From positions 1-6,314 of the forward strand of contig JAJAZJ010000326.1 of NCBI GenBank assembly GCA_026785795.1: a DNA stretch of 6,314 nt. Direction: 5' to 3'. The notes under the pieces were generated by a model. It was given only the letters and a program-made list of their open reading frames with translations. It made no database searches and had not been told where the DNA came from. A program made the translations under genes and the position numbers. Shown here piece after piece: positions 5,616 to 6,314 of the stretch. Position 1 is the stretch's first letter. The number at the start of each line of letters is the position of its first letter. This DNA comes from Pseudoxanthomonas sp. (lineage in GTDB: Bacteria > Pseudomonadota > Gammaproteobacteria > Xanthomonadales > Xanthomonadaceae).

Positions 5616-6314
5616 ATGACCGTGATCTGGCGGATAGGCGCACTGGCCCTGCTGGCCCTGGCCGGCGTCGCGGGCGCGTCGTCCGTGGCCCCGGCGCCGC
5701 TTGAACTCACCGCCAGCAGGGGCCAGGCGTCGCTGGCGGCCCATACCGTCTACTACCACGACAAAGCCGGCGACGATGACTTGGGCGTGGCCACCCTGCA
5801 CCTGGAAAACGGGCGGTTCCAGCCGCTAGTAAACGGCAATACATCGTTCGGCTTTCAGGACGGCGCCCACTGGTTCCACATCCGCCTGCTGAACGCGGAC
5901 AGCCCGGAACCACAGTGGCTGCTGGTGCAGGAGTACGCGTTGAGTGACCGCATCGACGTGCACGCGATCTACCCTGACGGCAGGGTGGTCCACCAGGCGG
6001 GCGGCGACCACCTGCCCTTCGATCAGCGCAACATCCGCTACCGGTACCCCAATTTCTGGCTGGACCTTCCCCAAGGCCAGCCGGTCAGCGTGCTGGTCCG
6101 GGTGCAGAGCGAAAGCTCCATGCAGGTGCCGCTGAAACTGTATTCCCCGGCCGCCTTCATCCAGCAGTCGGGCGACGCCCAATTCGCCATCGGCCTGTAC
6201 TACGGCATCCTGCTGGCGTTATTCATCTACAACCTGGTCATGTGGCTGACGCTGCGTGACCCCGGCTATTTCTGGTACCTGTTCCACATCACCGCTTTCG
6301 GCCTGGTGCTGTTC
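5616..6314 (+). CDS. 7TMR-DISM membrane receptor, N-terminal part
   Basis: The frame is open for 233 codons and runs off the window end. Residues 1 to about 21 look like a signal peptide (Arg6, a Leu/Ala-rich core, then AGVAGASS). Residues of about 28-180 form a beta-rich periplasmic domain of 7TMR-DISMED2 type, with conserved-looking FGFQDGAHWFHIRLLN (78-93), a WLLVQEYALSDRIDVH segment and PFDQRNIRYRYP (134-145). From about 190, GLYYGILLALFIYNLVMWLTLRD-like sequence and YFWYLFHI mark the first two helices of the 7TM domain. Such receptors sense periplasmic ligands, often carbohydrate-like, and signal through a C-terminal output domain (GGDEF, EAL, histidine kinase or other) that is not visible here. 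The ATG at 5616 is preferred for its GGGGGG-rich ribosome-binding stretch and compact signal peptide. An in-frame ATG at 5583 would add 11 residues. No functional link to histidine synthesis is evident. Confidence 0.88.
   Translation, partial: MTVIWRIGALALLALAGVAGASSVAPAPLELTASRGQASLAAHTVYYHDKAGDDDLGVATLHLENGRFQPLVNGNTSFGFQDGAHWFHIRLLNADSPEPQWLLVQEYALSDRIDVHAIYPDGRVVHQAGGDHLPFDQRNIRYRYPNFWLDLPQGQPVSVLVRVQSESSMQVPLKLYSPAAFIQQSGDAQFAIGLYYGILLALFIYNLVMWLTLRDPGYFWYLFHITAFGLVLF

Noticed and set aside
5405..5801. Minus-strand frames of about 100-120 codons upstream of the regulator
   Set aside because: They mostly overlap the receptor gene in antisense, cross the hairpin and promoter region, and show no domain, signal peptide or His-codon run.

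Overview
This window is a compact, high-GC bacterial segment. It carries most of a histidine-biosynthesis operon on the minus strand and, facing the other way, the start of a membrane signalling gene. The gene order (TrpR-like regulator, hisG, hisD, hisC, hisB, hisH, hisA), the bifunctional HisB, the long-form HisG and close protein similarity from memory point to a gammaproteobacterium of the Xanthomonadaceae (Xanthomonas, Stenotrophomonas, Pseudoxanthomonas or a relative). Species assignment needs a database search.

Reading along the minus strand from right to left, the operon starts at about 5450 with an AT-rich promoter/operator. It then holds a 108-residue TrpR/YerC-family regulator (5401-5075), hisG (5063-4149), hisD (4152-2839), hisC (2842-1760), hisB (1763-690), hisH (690-91) and the first 31 codons of hisA (94 to the window edge). 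Every junction from hisG to hisA is an ATGA or TGATG overlap, so the enzymes are probably translated as one coupled chain. Together they cover ATP phosphoribosylation (HisG), the two last oxidations to histidine (HisD), transamination (HisC), dehydration and dephosphorylation (HisB), and the glutaminase (HisH) of imidazole-glycerol-phosphate synthase. HisA is cut off; hisF and hisI/hisIE would be expected beyond position 1.

The stretch 5402-5615 (214 bp) separates the operon from the divergent gene. It holds a 36-bp AT-rich imperfect palindrome (5414-5449), whose core has the half-site and spacing geometry of TrpR operators. It also holds a GC-rich hairpin with a GCAA loop (5483-5508). No leader peptide with a run of His codons is visible. 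This supports repression by the operon's own TrpR-like first gene rather than classical his attenuation, and it is the most interesting regulatory hypothesis here.

On the plus strand, 5616 to the window end encodes the signal peptide, periplasmic 7TMR-DISMED2-type sensor domain and first membrane helices of a 7TMR-DISM receptor. Its cytoplasmic output domain lies outside the window. The enzymes look intact. Two local sequence oddities stand out: HisH has PGVS where the family has PGVG, and HisB lacks the usual cysteine zinc loop in its phosphatase half.
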